From positions 2,542,001 through 2,606,000 of the forward strand of contig OW818685.1 of NCBI GenBank assembly GCA_942493245.1: DNA of 64,000 bases, in the 5' to 3' direction. Source of the DNA: DAOPYU01 sp942493245. GTDB lineage: Bacteria; Sumerlaeota; Sumerlaeia; UBA8349. Below are positions 63,669 through 64,000 of this stretch, in pieces; the stretch's first letter is position 1; the number at the start of each line of letters is the position of its first letter. The notes under the pieces were generated by a model, which was not told where the DNA came from, did not search any database, and worked only from the letters and a program-made list of their open reading frames with translations. A program made the position numbers and the translations under genes.

Positions 63669-63695
63669 CCTGTCCAATGGACGGGGGGAACCTCA
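63669..63695 (-). repeat. Right terminal inverted repeat of the IS3 element
   Basis: It is the reverse-complement partner of 62279-62305. The element ends in CA at 63694-63695, next to the second GCT copy. Confidence 0.9.
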
Positions 63696-63813
63696 GCTCC
63701 TTTTTCGGAAGCATACTCACTAGCCTTGTTTACCCCATTAACTATCTGTTTGATTGCTTCCGAGACAAACGTTTCTATGTCCATTCTTCCCTCCCGTTTC
63801 ACAAGATAACAAG

Positions 63814-63843
63814 ACTGTACTTGTCCCCGTGTTCATGAGTCAA
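63814..63843 (-). promoter_or_regulatory. Probable promoter of the split gene and zinc-ribbon operon
   Basis: On the minus strand TTGACT (63843-63838), an 18-bp spacer and TACAGT (63819-63814), 30 bp upstream of the ATG at 63784. Confidence 0.45.
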
Positions 63844-63845
63844 CG

Positions 63846-63879
63846 AAAAAGCGCCAGCGGTTTCCCACTAGCGCTTTTT
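63846..63879 (-). terminator. Rho-independent terminator of the right-edge gene
   Basis: AAAAAGCGC (63846-63854) pairs with GCGCTTTTT (63871-63879), giving T-runs on both strands. It follows the stop codon at 63883-63885 within four bases on the minus strand. Confidence 0.8.
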
Positions 63880-63882
63880 GAT

Positions 63883-64000
63883 CTACCGAATCAGATTCAG
63901 GAATTCAGTTGGTATTCCCATTCCCATTCCGACATGCCCGTTGCGAATACATATACCAACGGGACAGCCATTTATCGTGTTGGAATCGGGAATCGGGGGA
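63883..64000 (-). CDS. C-terminal fragment of a gene continuing past the right edge
   Basis: Thirty-eight codons end in TAG just before a strong terminator. The sequence includes NTINGCPVGICIRNGHVGMGMG and ends in PTEFLNLIR. The Gly-Cys-Pro and Gly-rich end would suit a trypsin-like peptidase or similar beta-rich fold, but there is too little to assign a family. The terminator position supports it as real. Confidence 0.55.
   Translation of the reverse strand, partial: PPIPDSNTINGCPVGICIRNGHVGMGMGIPTEFLNLIR

Larger units (their letters stand above)
62279..63695 (+). mobile_element. Complete IS3-family insertion sequence, 1,417 bp
   Basis: It is bounded by imperfect 27-bp inverted repeats that start TGAAGTTCCCCCCG on the left and TGAGGTTCCCCCCG on the right (read inward), ending TG...CA as usual for IS3. 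It is flanked by the 3-bp direct repeat GCT (62276-62278 and 63696-63698). It encodes OrfA and OrfB with a -1 frameshift site. The ends, duplication and intact genes indicate a recent insertion. Confidence 0.92.
62026..63784 (-). pseudogene. Trypco2-like small protein gene split by an IS3-family element
   Basis: The 5' part (63784-63696) begins with ATG after GGGAGG and encodes MDIETFVSEAIKQIV through the Gly-Ala of SEKGA. The 3' part (62275-62026) continues in frame from ALVNP to the stop TAA. Deleting the insertion and one copy of the 3-bp duplication leaves exactly 339 bp, 112 codons plus stop, reading GALVNP across the join. The product has an N-terminal helix and a beta-rich half (VETIEFDLSVTV, GASVGIFHLG, FSIPVALP). 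From memory this resembles trypsin-co-occurring (Trypco2-type) domains of conflict systems; the match is not proven. With the insertion present, the 5' part reads 41 codons to a stop inside the element. Confidence 0.85.

Noticed and set aside
63661..63784. A complete 41-codon gene at the right edge
   Set aside because: Its last 12 or so codons lie within the IS3 terminal repeat. It is the cut-off 5' end of the split gene.
1..64000. CRISPR arrays, rRNA genes, prophage
   Set aside because: No regularly spaced direct repeats, rRNA-like blocks or phage structural genes were seen in the window.

Overview
The window reads as chromosomal DNA of a Gram-negative, carbohydrate-degrading bacterium. I estimate G+C in the upper fifties from reading, not from a count. 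Supporting traits are a giant secreted beta-helix protein, many secreted glycoside hydrolases (GH5, GH38, GH29, GH39-like, GH127), an O-antigen/capsule-type ABC exporter, a Gld-type ABC operon followed by a DUF4340 gene, sigma-54 control and a chemosensory operon. The mix resembles PVC-type or neighbouring lineages (Lentisphaerota, Kiritimatiellota, Sumerlaeota, Hydrogenedentota). That placement is inference; no rRNA or other phylogenetic marker is present.

Layout. 1-7283 (minus) is the 5' part of one very large secreted repeat protein that runs off the left edge. 7.5-12.1 kb holds a GH5 enzyme, a Wzm/Wzt polysaccharide exporter and an AraC regulator. 12.2-17.6 kb is a tight plus-strand cluster of five genes: an unknown protein, a nucleotidyltransferase-fold protein, a membrane protein with a Cys/Gly/Ser tail, an RCK-pore-RCK potassium channel and a radical SAM/SPASM enzyme. 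17.6-25.8 kb is a catabolic operon behind a good sigma-70-type promoter: UroD-like protein, frameshifted GH38, tandem SGNH hydrolase and GH29 fucosidase. 26-31.5 kb has an HD hydrolase, a GH39-like enzyme, acylphosphatase, DedA and an IS110-family element. 31.8-43.4 kb has CheX, exopolysaccharide genes (GT4, heparinase-like), an ankyrin protein, a VanX-type peptidase, a sodium/solute symporter with a small partner, and an S26B-like/nucleotidyltransferase fusion. 43.7-47.3 kb pairs a LacI regulator with GH127. 47.4-55.5 kb has a sigma-54 activator facing away from cheA-cheW-cheR-cheB. 55.8-61.1 kb is the Gld-type ABC operon. 61.3-64 kb is a small operon whose first gene is split by an IS3-family element.

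How the genes fit together. The glycosidases, SGNH hydrolases, symporter and local AraC/LacI regulators form a scavenging kit for fucose-, mannose- and arabinose-containing glycans. The sigma-54 activator lies divergent from cheA, and sigma-54 promoter elements precede both cheA and the Gld-type operon, so signalling and surface or secretion functions may share one sigma-54 circuit. CheX fits with the che operon although it lies 17 kb away.

The most notable points are: an IS3 insertion whose exact ends and 3-bp target duplication can be read and whose removal restores a 112-codon gene; the Cys-rich-tail/radical SAM cluster as a candidate peptide-modification system; a sigma-54 activator whose receiver lacks the phosphoacceptor Asp; and a long nested hairpin over the translation start of the IS110 transposase.
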